Position numbers and translations under genes: made by a program. DNA of 64,000 nt from Nephrocerus scutellatus (taxonomy: Eukaryota > Arthropoda > Insecta > Diptera > Pipunculidae): contig OX352763.1 of assembly GCA_947095585.1 (NCBI GenBank), forward strand, positions 31,421,462 to 31,485,461, in the 5' to 3' direction. Below are positions 55,716 through 64,000 of the stretch, piece by piece; positions within the stretch are counted from its first letter, which is position 1; every line of letters begins with the position of its first letter. The notes beneath the pieces are model-generated. The model ran no database searches. It worked only from the letters and a program-made list of their open reading frames with translations, and was not told where the DNA came from.

Positions 55716-56594
55716 AGTCAAGCCACCCACCACGTCAACCCCGTCAACACCATTGCCACACTAACAACCTACAAACATACAGCCCAACCGTCCGCACCAC
55801 ATCACAAAGTTTCAGATATATCGGATGAGCGGTCTTAGAGTTAAGCACGAACAGACATACAGACAAAGTTTCATTTTCATATATTAAGAATGTAAATGTA
55901 AGGAATTTTTGTTACTTTATTTTACATAGTATAGTAATAGAAAGTATAGTAAACATTAACATTTTCGAAGACATAAAAATGTCATATAAATGCATGGCAT
56001 GGGGTATTTATCTACAATCTCGAGATCTCTTGATTTTAAAAGTGAGATGATTCATTTAAATGCTTCACTTGATGTTATAACATTATACGTTTACTGAAGA
56101 TTCCGTAGAAGAACGTCGTATTGTGGCCACACCTCTATATTTTCAATTGCCAGCCAGCCTGACAAGAACAAAAATTAAAACTCGGCTAAATTTGGATTTT
56201 TTCGATTCTTTAATATTTTTTCACACGACCCTAGACAAAAGTGACTGTTTCCTACGCTATAACCTACCCTCGAAAGTAGGCATTATCCACACTAGTGTGT
56301 TAACATAAAAAATACTTTTGTTATTTACTGCAGTCTCAAAGAACACACATTCCAACAGGAATTTGCATTGCGCATGAGAAATTGTTTAGGTCGTGCGAAA
56401 AATAGCGTACATTACATGCTGAAAAGTGCTTTCATCCACTTGTCTCGCTCGTTATGTAATATACTATTAAAGTGTATTTTCTAAAAAAATTAAATACAAG
56501 TGCAAAACTCAAAGTTCCTCTTTATGTAGTGAATGATTTATTCATTTTTTTAATTTTTTACTATATATTTATAATTTATATTGTGTTATAATAA
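55716..56594. other. Gene-free stretch
   Basis: 55700-55800 is C-rich (CCACCCACCACGTCAACCCC). 55822-55890 carries the GCGGTCTTAGAGTTAAGCAC then GAACAGACATACAGAC end motif that recurs at 31890-31945. The rest is AT-rich with no gene. Confidence 0.4.
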
Positions 56595-56990
56595 TTTAAT
56601 TTTTAATTATACTAATCAGCTTATTATAGACTTTTTATTTAAAAAAAAAATAATAACATAAAAAATTAAGCCAATATTTCGGTCTTTCAGACCATTATCA
56701 AGGCAAAAAATGATAAATAATTTTTCTGACTATTCAGAAATGAATGAAAACATTTTTAAACAATTTATTTTAAAATTTAAAAATTAAAATAAATCGGTAA
56801 AATATAGCGACATAAATAAATTGTTTAAAATTTTTTTTTTATTAATTTCTGAATAGTCAGAACAATTATTTATAATTTTTTGCCTTGATAATGGTCCAAA
56901 AGACCGAAATATTGGCTTAATTGTTTGTGTTATTATTTTTTTAAAATAAAAAGTCTATAATAAGCTGACTTGTATAATTAAAATTTTAAT
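56595..56990. repeat. ~400-bp foldback palindrome with hammerhead-like arms
   Basis: CAGCTTATTATAGACTTTTT at 56617 pairs with AAAAAGTCTATAATAAGCTG ending at 56967. Pairing continues inward for about 145 bases per arm, with a loop of about 50 bases near 56766-56817, and weakly outward into TATAATTAAAA. Each arm contains GCCTTGATAATGGTC then (4-5 bases) then GACCGAAATATTGGC (56882-56916 plus; 56704-56670 minus). This motif resembles the core of the hammerhead ribozymes reported in Penelope-like elements (CUGAUGA, stem II, GAAA). Non-coding. Confidence 0.75.
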
Positions 56991-59049
56991 ATTTATGTCA
57001 ATGTTAAATATAGTGATACAATATACACAACATACTGATACACAGACTTAAATTAATAATAATCATTATTAAAATAATTTAATTATGATAAATTATAGAA
57101 GTTTTGGGGGGAAAAAAGAAATATTCGAGATTTTGTAATATCGTTTTTTTAAAAATATTCGGCTTATTCTAATTTAATTATACTTAAGTATTCGATATAC
57201 GAATAGTTGCAAAAGTCGGATTTTTGAAAGCCCTAGTTTCAGCAAACAACTCATTTCAAGAATTTTCATACTCCACTAAATTGAGGATAACTTTGGCTTG
57301 TGTGTTACACAAATACAAACCAACAATCCACTTCAAACGCATCTCGTATTACGTCAATAACCCAAAAATAATAGACAGTGCACTACATGATTATTTCTAC
57401 CGAGTGGTAAATCATAGGTGAAGATGATATATATGTAATACCCGACCAGATCACTTCCCTGTGGAATACCTGCCTTGATTTAAAGAAACAATAAATAATT
57501 CTACCGATCATGTCACAATTCTCAAAGCCTTAAATCGACCAAAATGATAGCTCATAGTAAAGGACATGACCGCACTAACTGGATCGGTCACATCTCTATG
57601 TAATGTAGGCAAGATAATTGTCTGTCTCTTTGTCTGATAACATTTCTAAATTAAATTTCAAATTAATCCGACCAGCGGGAATAACACTCAAGCGTTACAA
57701 AAGGAAAAGTGACATAAGCGTCTTAGCGCCTTCGTCAGGGGATAACAAAGTAATTTCGCCAAGGGTGACGGATATTCTCACAATCACAAATATGTTGCCG
57801 GCGAAGTGGGAACATCATTATTCAGACAAACTTATGCGAAATGTTATGCGTAATTGATTTTAGATCCTTGATTCTTTTGGGCAAAAAAAAATACTCCTGT
57901 GCTGGTGCTGGTAATTTGTGTGACCAAAAAAGGTAAACGAAATAGTCGAATTGGCAAAAATTCAAACAAAGAAAGAAAGACAAACCATGGATAATGGGCT
58001 TGTACCACTTGGATCTTGGATTTAGGAAGACTTTCTTTCTCTAGCATCAAGAAAATTCTATTCTGTAATAGGAAAAATGTATCAATTTTTTTGATACCCT
58101 TAATTCTTTTCCTTCCCCTTAATTCTTAACAACTTTTAAAGAAACTATAAATAAAGTTAAAAAAAACCGTCTTTTAAGCAAAATAATTTTTGTTTAAAAC
58201 AAAAACTTCGAGCAAGAATGTTGGAGTGGAACCGATAGGTTTACATTTATCATTTGAAGGATCAGTTAATCAAACTAGAACCTATACTTAAGTCAAAAAT
58301 CCTTCAGTTTGATTACTTTTGCTTCAAGTTAAGTTAAGCACAAGCCAATGACTTTATCACTACCCTATCACTCTTCTGAAATGTTGTGGCTTATTTAAGG
58401 TTTTAGAAAAAAAAACTTGCTGACTCCCTAAGGGTCAAATTTCCATTTTTGACTTAACTCTAATTTCAAGCAGAGTTAACTGACTTCAGTAAATTATTAT
58501 TCTAGAGCTAACTTATGAATCAGTTTTTTCGTTCCGGATTAATTTTGTCTTCAAGAGTGGTGATTAAATTTTGTATCACTGCTACTGTATCATGATTTAT
58601 CGATTTACCTTTCAAAAACTATCGAAATCTATCGATTTTGCAGTTACATCTTTATTTTAACTTTTTCAAATAAAAACACAAAAAGAGTTATTGAAGTTAA
58701 ATCATAATATAATGTGATTGCACAAACCGAGTTAACTCTGAGTATAGGACAAAAGCATGGACTAAATAGCCAAAAAAATAAATAACAAGTGGTGAGCAAG
58801 CCGGCGATACACTTTGGACAAAATACAAAAATTAAAAAATTATGCCAAGGAGACGGCAGAAGTTTAGTCGCGATCTTAAAGGTCTTTTTCTTCTTACAAC
58901 AGTTCAACTTAATATTTCGTAGCATTCCTTATATGGATATAGCAAAAATTTAGTCATTTTCTTTCAAAATTTTATTCAACTCTCACACAAATAGAAATGC
59001 AATTAACCTCTTCGTTTGCTATTTCAGCGTCTGTCAAAAACAATGTTCA
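56991..59049. other. Gene-free AT-rich stretch
   Basis: Frames at 57224-57421, 57618-57857, 57844-58050 and 58644-58925 have no recognisable content. Around 58594-58640 three ATCGAT/ATCGAA blocks occur (TTTATCGATTTACC, CTATCGAAATCTATCGATTT); these resemble DREF half-sites but no promoter is evident. Confidence 0.3.
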
Positions 59050-59985
59050 TTTAACCAAATTTGGTGCGTTACATCGGAGTTAAGGTCAGGTAAGTTTGTA
59101 GTGGCTGTCGGCAGAAAGCCGATTCACTTAGGCCACATGGATCGAGAGGATTTCTCGACCTACTCATTGAACCAGTTAGAGCTTCGAATGAAGCGTAGAA
59201 GACTTTTGATGTCAGTGTTTGAGAACTCGTTAAGTTCGTTGTAAAACAAGGCTCCCAAATGGAGCTGTGCATGTGCAGAAAAGGTGAACAATGGTCTCTT
59301 CCTCTTCCTCATCCATGCAGCTTCTGTAGAAGTCATTGGAAAATACACGAAGCCTTGCTGCATGCTTTTCTATGAGACAGTGCCCAGTAATTACACCTAT
59401 CGTAGTGCTTATGTGCATTCTGTTTAGAGAGATCAAACACTTGGAGCGTTTTGGATCCAGCTTTGGCCAGATCTGTTTTGTCGCTATACAAGTTCTACCA
59501 TTTACCTTAACCATTTACCTTAACCATTACCATTTACCATTTAGCTGCCTTAACATGACTTTGCATGTAGCAATCGGTATACCTAGGGAACCATTTTCAA
59601 GTAGAAGGGGCAGCGTAGTACCATTTTTAGCGAGTTAATCGGCCCTGCAGTTCCCCAGAATGTCTCTATGATACGGCACTAAATACAGGGGAATGTTGAA
59701 CTGCTACGCCATCTTCATAAGAGACAATAGGCAGTCTAGGGCTACAATAGAGTTTGTAGAGACTGATTCTAGGGATCTCAAAGCTGCTTGACTATTCAAG
59801 AAAATGCGGATATCCTTAGTGGATATGATGTTTCTCTTCAGCCAAGACAGGACTTCTTTAATCGCCATGATTTCTTCTTGGAAGACACTGCAGTGATTAG
59901 GAATACCGAAAGAGAGCCTTTTTAAGATCACCCATCATCACTTTTTGGCCCGTCAGTATAAAAACTGATTGATTCATCTTCCTAA
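59050..59985 (-). mobile_element. R1-like LINE: RNase H and zinc-tail region
   Basis: Minus strand. It opens at 59985 with ISFYTDGPKSDDG (RNase H first Asp), then a frame 59931-59704 reading GIPNHCSVFQEEIMAIKEVL (catalytic Glu in QEE) and IRIFLNSQAALRSL, where NSQAAL stands for the catalytic DSQAAL (Asp to Asn). Further 3', frame 59514-59230 has LDPKRSKCLISLNRM, TTIGVITGHCLIEKHAARLR and FYRSCMDEEEEETIVHLF followed by CTC, the Cx2C..Hx3-4CxC zinc tail. A sister of the 23288-23640 fragment. Frameshifted, and RNase H catalytic residues are altered, so inactive. Confidence 0.85.
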
Positions 59986-60560
59986 AGCAATGGGGAAGTA
60001 CCCGAGCATGTTCCAGGCAGAAGTACATGACATCGAAAGATGTGCTCAATCTGGAAAGAAACTACATGAGGCAGGAAATAGCCATCATGACGGCATAGAA
60101 GGGAACGAAGCAGCGAATAGGCTCGCAAAGAAAGGGTCAGAAACTCTCCTAGTATAGGGTCAGAAACTCTCCTAGTATAGGGCCAGAAACTTTTTGTAGG
60201 GTATTGCATACTGCGTGTAGAAGTACGCAATATAGACATGGTAAGATGGAAAATTCTTCCAGGAATACGGCCGGCAAATAAAATGTTGTGGAGCTATAAC
60301 TCAAAGAAGTCTCGCTTGATATTTGGGCTGAGTAGAAGTAATGTAAGAATCATTACCGGGTTCTTAACAGGACATTGTAGACTAAAGAGGCACCTAAGGA
60401 AGTTAAAATTAGAAGAAGGTGGCAGCTGCAGTCTTTGTGGAGAAGCGGTGAGACTATGTGGCACCTTCTCAACAAATGCAGAACAATGATCCGACAGAGA
60501 AGAGACCATATAGCAACCCACGTAATCTCAGAGTATGCGCGACATTCATTGAATCCCATT
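59986..60560 (+). mobile_element. LINE-C RNase H and C-terminal tail
   Basis: Plus strand, starting at KQWGSTR-equivalent AAGCAATGGGGAAGTACCCG (59987). Frame 59969-60157 reads YPSMFQAEVHDIERCAQ (catalytic Glu in QAE), then NSHHDGIEGNEAANRLAKKG, so the DSQAAL segment is deleted while the GIEGNE.A..LAK motif is kept. Frame 60238-60489 reads LIFGLSRSNVRIITGFLTGH then LKRHLRKLKL and CSLCGEAVRLCGTFSTNAE, a degraded zinc tail (CxxC intact). Its RNase H half abuts, head to head, the minus-strand RNase H at 59985. Non-functional. Confidence 0.8.
60134..60192 (+). repeat. 23-bp tandem repeat, 2.5 units
   Basis: GGGTCAGAAACTCTCCTAGTATA starts at 60134 and 60157, with a partial GGGCCAGAAAC at 60180, within the LINE-C tail. 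Confidence 0.95.
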
Positions 60561-60564
60561 CATA

Positions 60565-60890
60565 TTATTAACGTGCTTAGCATACGAGTTGTTCAAGTTC
60601 TACTTGCAACGAAAAGGGGCGTGCAGAAAGCGTGAAATAAAAAAAGCTTAGAGTGCTGTCGTCGGCGAAAGAATGGATTGGACTAGAAGTGACAGATAGG
60701 AGATCATTAATGAAAATCACAAAAAGTGTCGGAGACAAAACAGAGCCTTGAGGAACACCGGCGTTTATGCGGTGAACATTGAATTTGAAAACATCCAATA
60801 CGACCTGGATTGAACGATCAGAAAGGTTGTTACTAGTCCAATCGCTACCACAAGTAAAAATTATGTGACAAAAATTAGACCACACTTGAA
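60565..60890 (-). mobile_element. Jockey-type LINE RT core
   Basis: Minus frame 60885-60577 (102 codons, no stop): WTSNNLSDRSIQVVLDVFKF, HRINAGVPQGSVLSPTLFVI with FINDLL, then HSFADDSTLSFFY with both active-site Asp residues (60669-60655). This is the RT palm of a Jockey-like LINE; the flanking fingers and thumb are missing. Two more copies of the family are at 39780-40205 and 53590-54345. Confidence 0.85.
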
Positions 60891-60909
60891 TTGCCGTCGT
60901 GGAAAAAAT

Positions 60910-61720
60910 ACAAGGGCAAACATTTTAACTACTTCTCTATACAAAATAAGGCAGTTTTCATCGCTCTAATAGACAAGCGAAAGGCAGTGGCCATCAAAAC
61001 AAAATAATAAGAACACATTGAGAAACCATCAAAAAAATGCTTGGAAAACGTACATGTTTTTCAAAGAATGGTTTCACAAAACATTTTAAAAAAAGACTTT
61101 ATTCGTACTAAGTTTGTTGTACGTTTAGCAGGCAAGGAAATATCTTGAATCGAAAGATTTGGAGCAAAAAAAAGACTTCTTGCTTAGAAATAACTCTCCT
61201 TGTCATACCAAAACCGGCGGAATGGTGACTGACGATGGGATGATGGTCGTCATGTGCTGACCACCTATCTGCACTGCTATTTTGCAACCATCAAAGGAGA
61301 TCAAAATGTAATCAATGTAACAAAATGTGTTTTATAAAAAAAAAAGTTTGTTGGCACATCTTGTTGGAAGTGAGGGATCAGATTTAAAAACAAAGATACA
61401 GATATTTAATTTACGCGATGCCGTTGGTTTGTTGGCTAAGGCATGGAATAAGCTGCACTGTAACGCCGTTGCGCAGTGTCACCCAACAGTTAATGGAAAG
61501 AACAGGTTGTCACATCCGTTAAGTAGCATCAACGATTGAGCAGGCGTAGAACATTGCGAAAATATTGAAATATTACTACCACTGACTGTCCATTCAACGT
61601 GAAGACGACAACAATTCGGTTTCTGAATCATAGATGAGCTTGAACTCTCTCGGCCGCACAATAATTATGTAGAATGAATAGCCCGACTCTGTGTTTCCGT
61701 ATTTGTAAGATCATTCAAGA
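60910..61720 (+). mobile_element. pogo/Tigger-like transposase remnant
   Basis: Plus strand. KDFLLRNNSPCHTKTGGMVT near 61171-61230 corresponds to LLLDNCPAH, with the catalytic Asp changed to Asn. It is followed by DDGMMVVMC then PPICTAILQP near 61235-61290, the hallmark IxxxPPNxTxxxQPxDQG of pogo/Tigger/jerky-type DDE enzymes. Frame 61327-61539 continues with KTKIQIFNLRDAVGLLAKAW and NKLHCNAVAQCHP, the C-terminal (F)xxxDAxxxxAxAWxxVxxxTIxxCW segment. The N-terminal CENP-B-type DNA-binding domain is not visible. Stops and frameshifts present. Confidence 0.75.
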
Positions 61721-62237
61721 GACATGTGCATAGAAATCTTACCTTTTCCTCTCTTTAATTTCCGAATGCCAACGCTGTGCTAAACGTTATAAGGGTGCAA
61801 ACCACTTGAGCGTATGTATATTATAAAATAAAATAAAATCTTTGGGAATGATCAGTACAGGGAAAAAGAAAATTGCCAAAGTGCAGTGGAAAGCGAACCA
61901 GAGACTTTGAAATAACCAGCAGAAACCTTTTATGATTCCAAGTACTCAATCAACGATAAATCCTTAAGGGAGACTGCTGGAACCGGCGTTCAAAATATGG
62001 GGAATTATTTGAAGCCAAAGTGTTTCCGGTTAGTGCTCACCGGTGCTCCAGTTAATAAAATAGGATTTATTATTGACGGAGTACTTGATATCATAATTTG
62101 TTCTTTGTTGTTGGTTACTGGTTCGTCTGAATCCTCTTTAAGCAAGCATTTGGTTCACGTTTGAGTAGTCTTACGAATGACCAATTAAAAACGGACAACG
62201 GCGACATCGCCTATGTAGCACATTAATGGCCCACAAC
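61721..62237. other. Gene-free stretch
   Basis: Contains an AAAATAAAATAAAATC run near 61826. No gene recognised. Confidence 0.3.
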
Positions 62238-62239
62238 TA

Positions 62240-62268
62240 AAGGGTCCGCCATCTAAAATTTTTTTTTT
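62240..62268 (+). repeat. mariner left terminal inverted repeat
   Basis: AAGGGTCCGCCATCTAAAAT followed by a T run; mirrored by the right end. Confidence 0.85.
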
Positions 62269-62353
62269 CAACTAGTGCTTATTTCGTGAATGGTAACACT
62301 TAGCTCATGTCTGATTTGACAGATAATTAGTTGTATCCTTCCGTTAAACGAAT

Positions 62354-63443
62354 ATGGTTGTGTATACGCTTGAACAACGCTGAGAAATATTGCGACATTA
62401 CTTTGAAAATCATGGTAATGTTGCAGAATGTGTGCGAAAATTGCGTACGGATTTTGGAAGAAGAGAAGCACCGTCAGCTCCGTATGTTCGTTATCTTGTG
62501 AAAAAAGGTGAAAGAAACTGGCATCCTCATCGATAAACCAAAGCGTGAAAAGCCAAAAATAGTGCGTACACCCGAGAATATTGATGCTGTGGCAGAAAGT
62601 GTGCGTGAAGCGCCATCAACATCAATTCACCGTCGTTCTCAACAATGTAACATTTCGGAGACATCATTGAGACGAATTTTGCATAAAGACCTTGGTATGA
62701 CGCCATACAAAGTCCAATTGGTTCAGGAGTTGAAGCCAACTGACCATCCAATGCGTTTTCGCTTCGCTGAGTGGGCCTGCGATCGACTTACAGAAGATGC
62801 CGATTTTGCCAAAAAAAAAACCATTTTTTCGGATGAAGCTCATTTTGATCTTGGCGGGTATGTAAACAAGCAAAATTGTCGCATTTGGGGCACAGAAAAC
62901 CCGCACGCATACATTGAAAAGCCGGTACACCCAAAACGAGTCACTGTTTGGTGCGGATTTTGGTCCAGAGGCATAATTGGGCCATTTTTCTTCGAAAATG
63001 TGCAAGGAGTAGCCGTTACAGTCAATGGCGATCGTTATCGGGCCATGTTGAACGAATTTTTGTTCACAAAAATTGAAGAGGAGGATATTGGCAACATTTG
63101 GTTTCAACAGGACGGCGGTACGTGCCACACAGCCGAAGCTACACTCGATGTTTTGCGCCCTGTTTTTGAAGATCGCATTATCAGCCGCAAAGCTGATGTC
63201 GTTTGGCCACCTCGGAGCTGCGATTTGACACCGTTGGACTATTATTTGTGGGGTGCCCTAAAAGATAAGTGTTACGCCGACAAGTCAGAGACAATTGACG
63301 CTTTAAAGGACAATATTCGTGAAGCCATTGGTGAAATACAGCTGCACACAATCGATAATGTGCTTAAAAATTGAACCGATCGTGTAGGCTACTGCATGGC
63401 CAGCCGAGGCAGCCATTTGAATGAAATTATTTTCCATTGTTAA
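62354..63443 (+). pseudogene. mariner transposase (DD41D), three lesions
   Basis: Cuts and pastes the element through a DDE/D active site. An ATG at 62354 opens a frame that meets TGA at 62381-62383, where related copies suggest Trp. A one-base shift lies near 62507, from which an unbroken 288-codon frame runs to a TGA at 63372-63374. That stop too replaces a Trp (VLENWT in the copies at 32.6 and 39.0 kb); after it the frame continues with TDRVGYCMASRGSHLNEII to TAA at 63441-63443. Within the open part, ETSLRRILHKDLGMTPYKVQ is the second helix-turn-helix. Catalytic Asp residues are at 109 (FSDEAHF), 202 (FQQDGG) and 244 (LTPLDYY), counted from the GTG at 62508, with 41 residues between the last two. 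The RPVFED segment fits the family. Total about 362 codons. Not expected to give full-length protein. Confidence 0.9.
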
Positions 63444-63514
63444 CCGGAAGGATTGTACTTTCAAATATAAAAAGAAATTTGAGAAAATATTCAGAAGTTT
63501 TTTTTATAGCATTT

Positions 63515-63545
63515 TCAAAAAAAAAAAGTTATTTGGCGGACCCTT
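63515..63545 (-). repeat. mariner right terminal inverted repeat
   Basis: TTTGGCGGACCCTT closes the element, preceded by an AAAAAAAAAAAAGTTA run that mirrors the T run of the left end. Confidence 0.85.
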
Positions 63546-63547
63546 TA

Positions 63548-64000
63548 TATAATAATTTATAAGTATAACTTTGTTAATTGTATTTAATGTAATTGACCCA
63601 CAAGCATAACAACATTGGAAGAATCTTAATATTTAAACATACGATCGATGTTGGAATTTCCATATCAGTTAAACAGCCACCGCGACAACTTTTACTAGCA
63701 AAGAGAAAAGAATCCAGAAAGATTCAATTCATTTCACACCTTTCAGTGGTCAAACGAAAATTTAATTTTATTGGAAGTTATTCTAAATCTTCATAAATTG
63801 GAGAGTTATGGCTGTGATTTAAATATTAATTGTAAGAAAATACAGTTCTTCAAAAAACATTAAAAAATATCTATAGTCACATCTTCCTATACCTATCTAT
63901 GAATTCGTAACTTTTGTTATTTCCTTTTTCTTTTGTTTTTGCTAAACTTAATACTTAAATAAATGAATTAAATTTTGATATAAACTAAAAAACAGTCTAT
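63548..64000. other. Gene-free flank
   Basis: AT-rich; one 67-codon frame (63593-63796) without recognisable content. Confidence 0.3.

Larger units (their letters stand above)
62240..63545 (+). mobile_element. mariner (DD41D, rosa-type), near-complete 1.3-kb element
   Basis: Both ends are present. AAGGGTCCGCCATCTAAAAT at 62240 and the complement of AAGGGTCCGCCAAATAACTT at 63545 are terminal inverted repeats with a perfect 13-base outer part (AAGGGTCCGCCAN..). Each is flanked by TA (62238-62239 and 63546-63547), the mariner target duplication. The interior encodes one transposase on the plus strand. The element is the youngest-looking DNA transposon of the window, since its catalytic reading frame is unbroken for 288 codons. 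Confidence 0.9.

Noticed and set aside
58594..58640. Cluster of ATCGAT words as a DREF-type promoter
   Set aside because: No TATCGATA full site, no downstream gene, and the surrounding DNA is AT-rich; insufficient.
62664..63128. 154-codon minus-strand frame
   Set aside because: Lies entirely antisense to the mariner transposase.
1..64000. CRISPR array, operon or other prokaryotic system
   Set aside because: No spacer-regular repeats, no gene clusters; the window is eukaryotic repeat-rich DNA.

Overview
This window reads as insect chromosomal DNA, most likely from a higher dipteran and possibly a tephritid fruit fly. The signs are AT-rich intergenic sequence with CAACAA/GTTGTT runs, long poly-A/T tracts, a dense layer of LINE-type reverse transcriptases, and several copies of a mariner transposase with DD41D catalytic spacing. 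That spacing is typical of the rosa group of mariners, which was first described in Ceratitis rosa and relatives. The species call is inference. No host protein-coding gene, rRNA gene or functional tRNA gene could be supported. Almost every recognisable reading frame is decayed mobile DNA, so the window looks like intergenic or large-intron sequence.

Non-LTR retrotransposons dominate. For convenience I label four groups. LINE-A is an APE-endonuclease/RT element (15.7-17.7 kb, fragment at 4.1 kb). LINE-B is an RT element ending in a GTAGAGCCAAATAT(GAT)n tail (44.4-45.8 kb, with fragments at 3.8, 7.1, 18.6, 22.6 and 37.9 kb). LINE-C is an R1/LOA-like element with RNase H (12.3-14.3, 27.3-28.7 and 60 kb). 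LINE-J is a mixed set of Jockey-type RTs (5.5, 8.7, 34.2-36.0, 39.8, 43.3-44.4, 47.6-48.3, 49.6-51.1, 53.6-54.3 and 60.6 kb). All carry stops, frameshifts or truncations.

DNA transposons: five pieces of DD41D-type mariner (21.5, 32.6, 38.5, 39.5 and 62.2 kb). The last is nearly complete, with matching terminal repeats and a TA duplication, but has three reading-frame lesions. There are also two other Tc1/mariner-type transposase remains (23.9 and 55.1 kb), a pogo/Tigger-like remnant (60.9-61.7 kb) and a 155-bp MITE-like element with CAGGGTGT ends (24.8 kb).

Non-autonomous and unexplained repeats: a tRNA-derived SINE present in five copies (6.0, 17.8, 31.4, 32.2 and 46.0 kb), one with a 16-bp target-site duplication; A+C-rich degenerate tandem blocks at 0.56, 7.9, 31.4 and (inverted) 32.0 kb, two of which share a common non-repetitive end; tandem arrays with periods of about 123, 150, 55-60 and 41 bp; and a ~400-bp palindrome at 56.6-57.0 kb whose arms carry a motif resembling a degenerate hammerhead-ribozyme core, as in Penelope-like elements.

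Between the repeats lie stretches of apparently single-copy non-coding DNA (about 2.5-3.5, 10.1-12.2, 14.4-15.7, 19.4-21.4, 29.3-31.3, 40.4-42.5, 46.3-47.3 and 51.9-53.5 kb). If the window has host regulatory content it is there, but nothing in them can be assigned a function with confidence.
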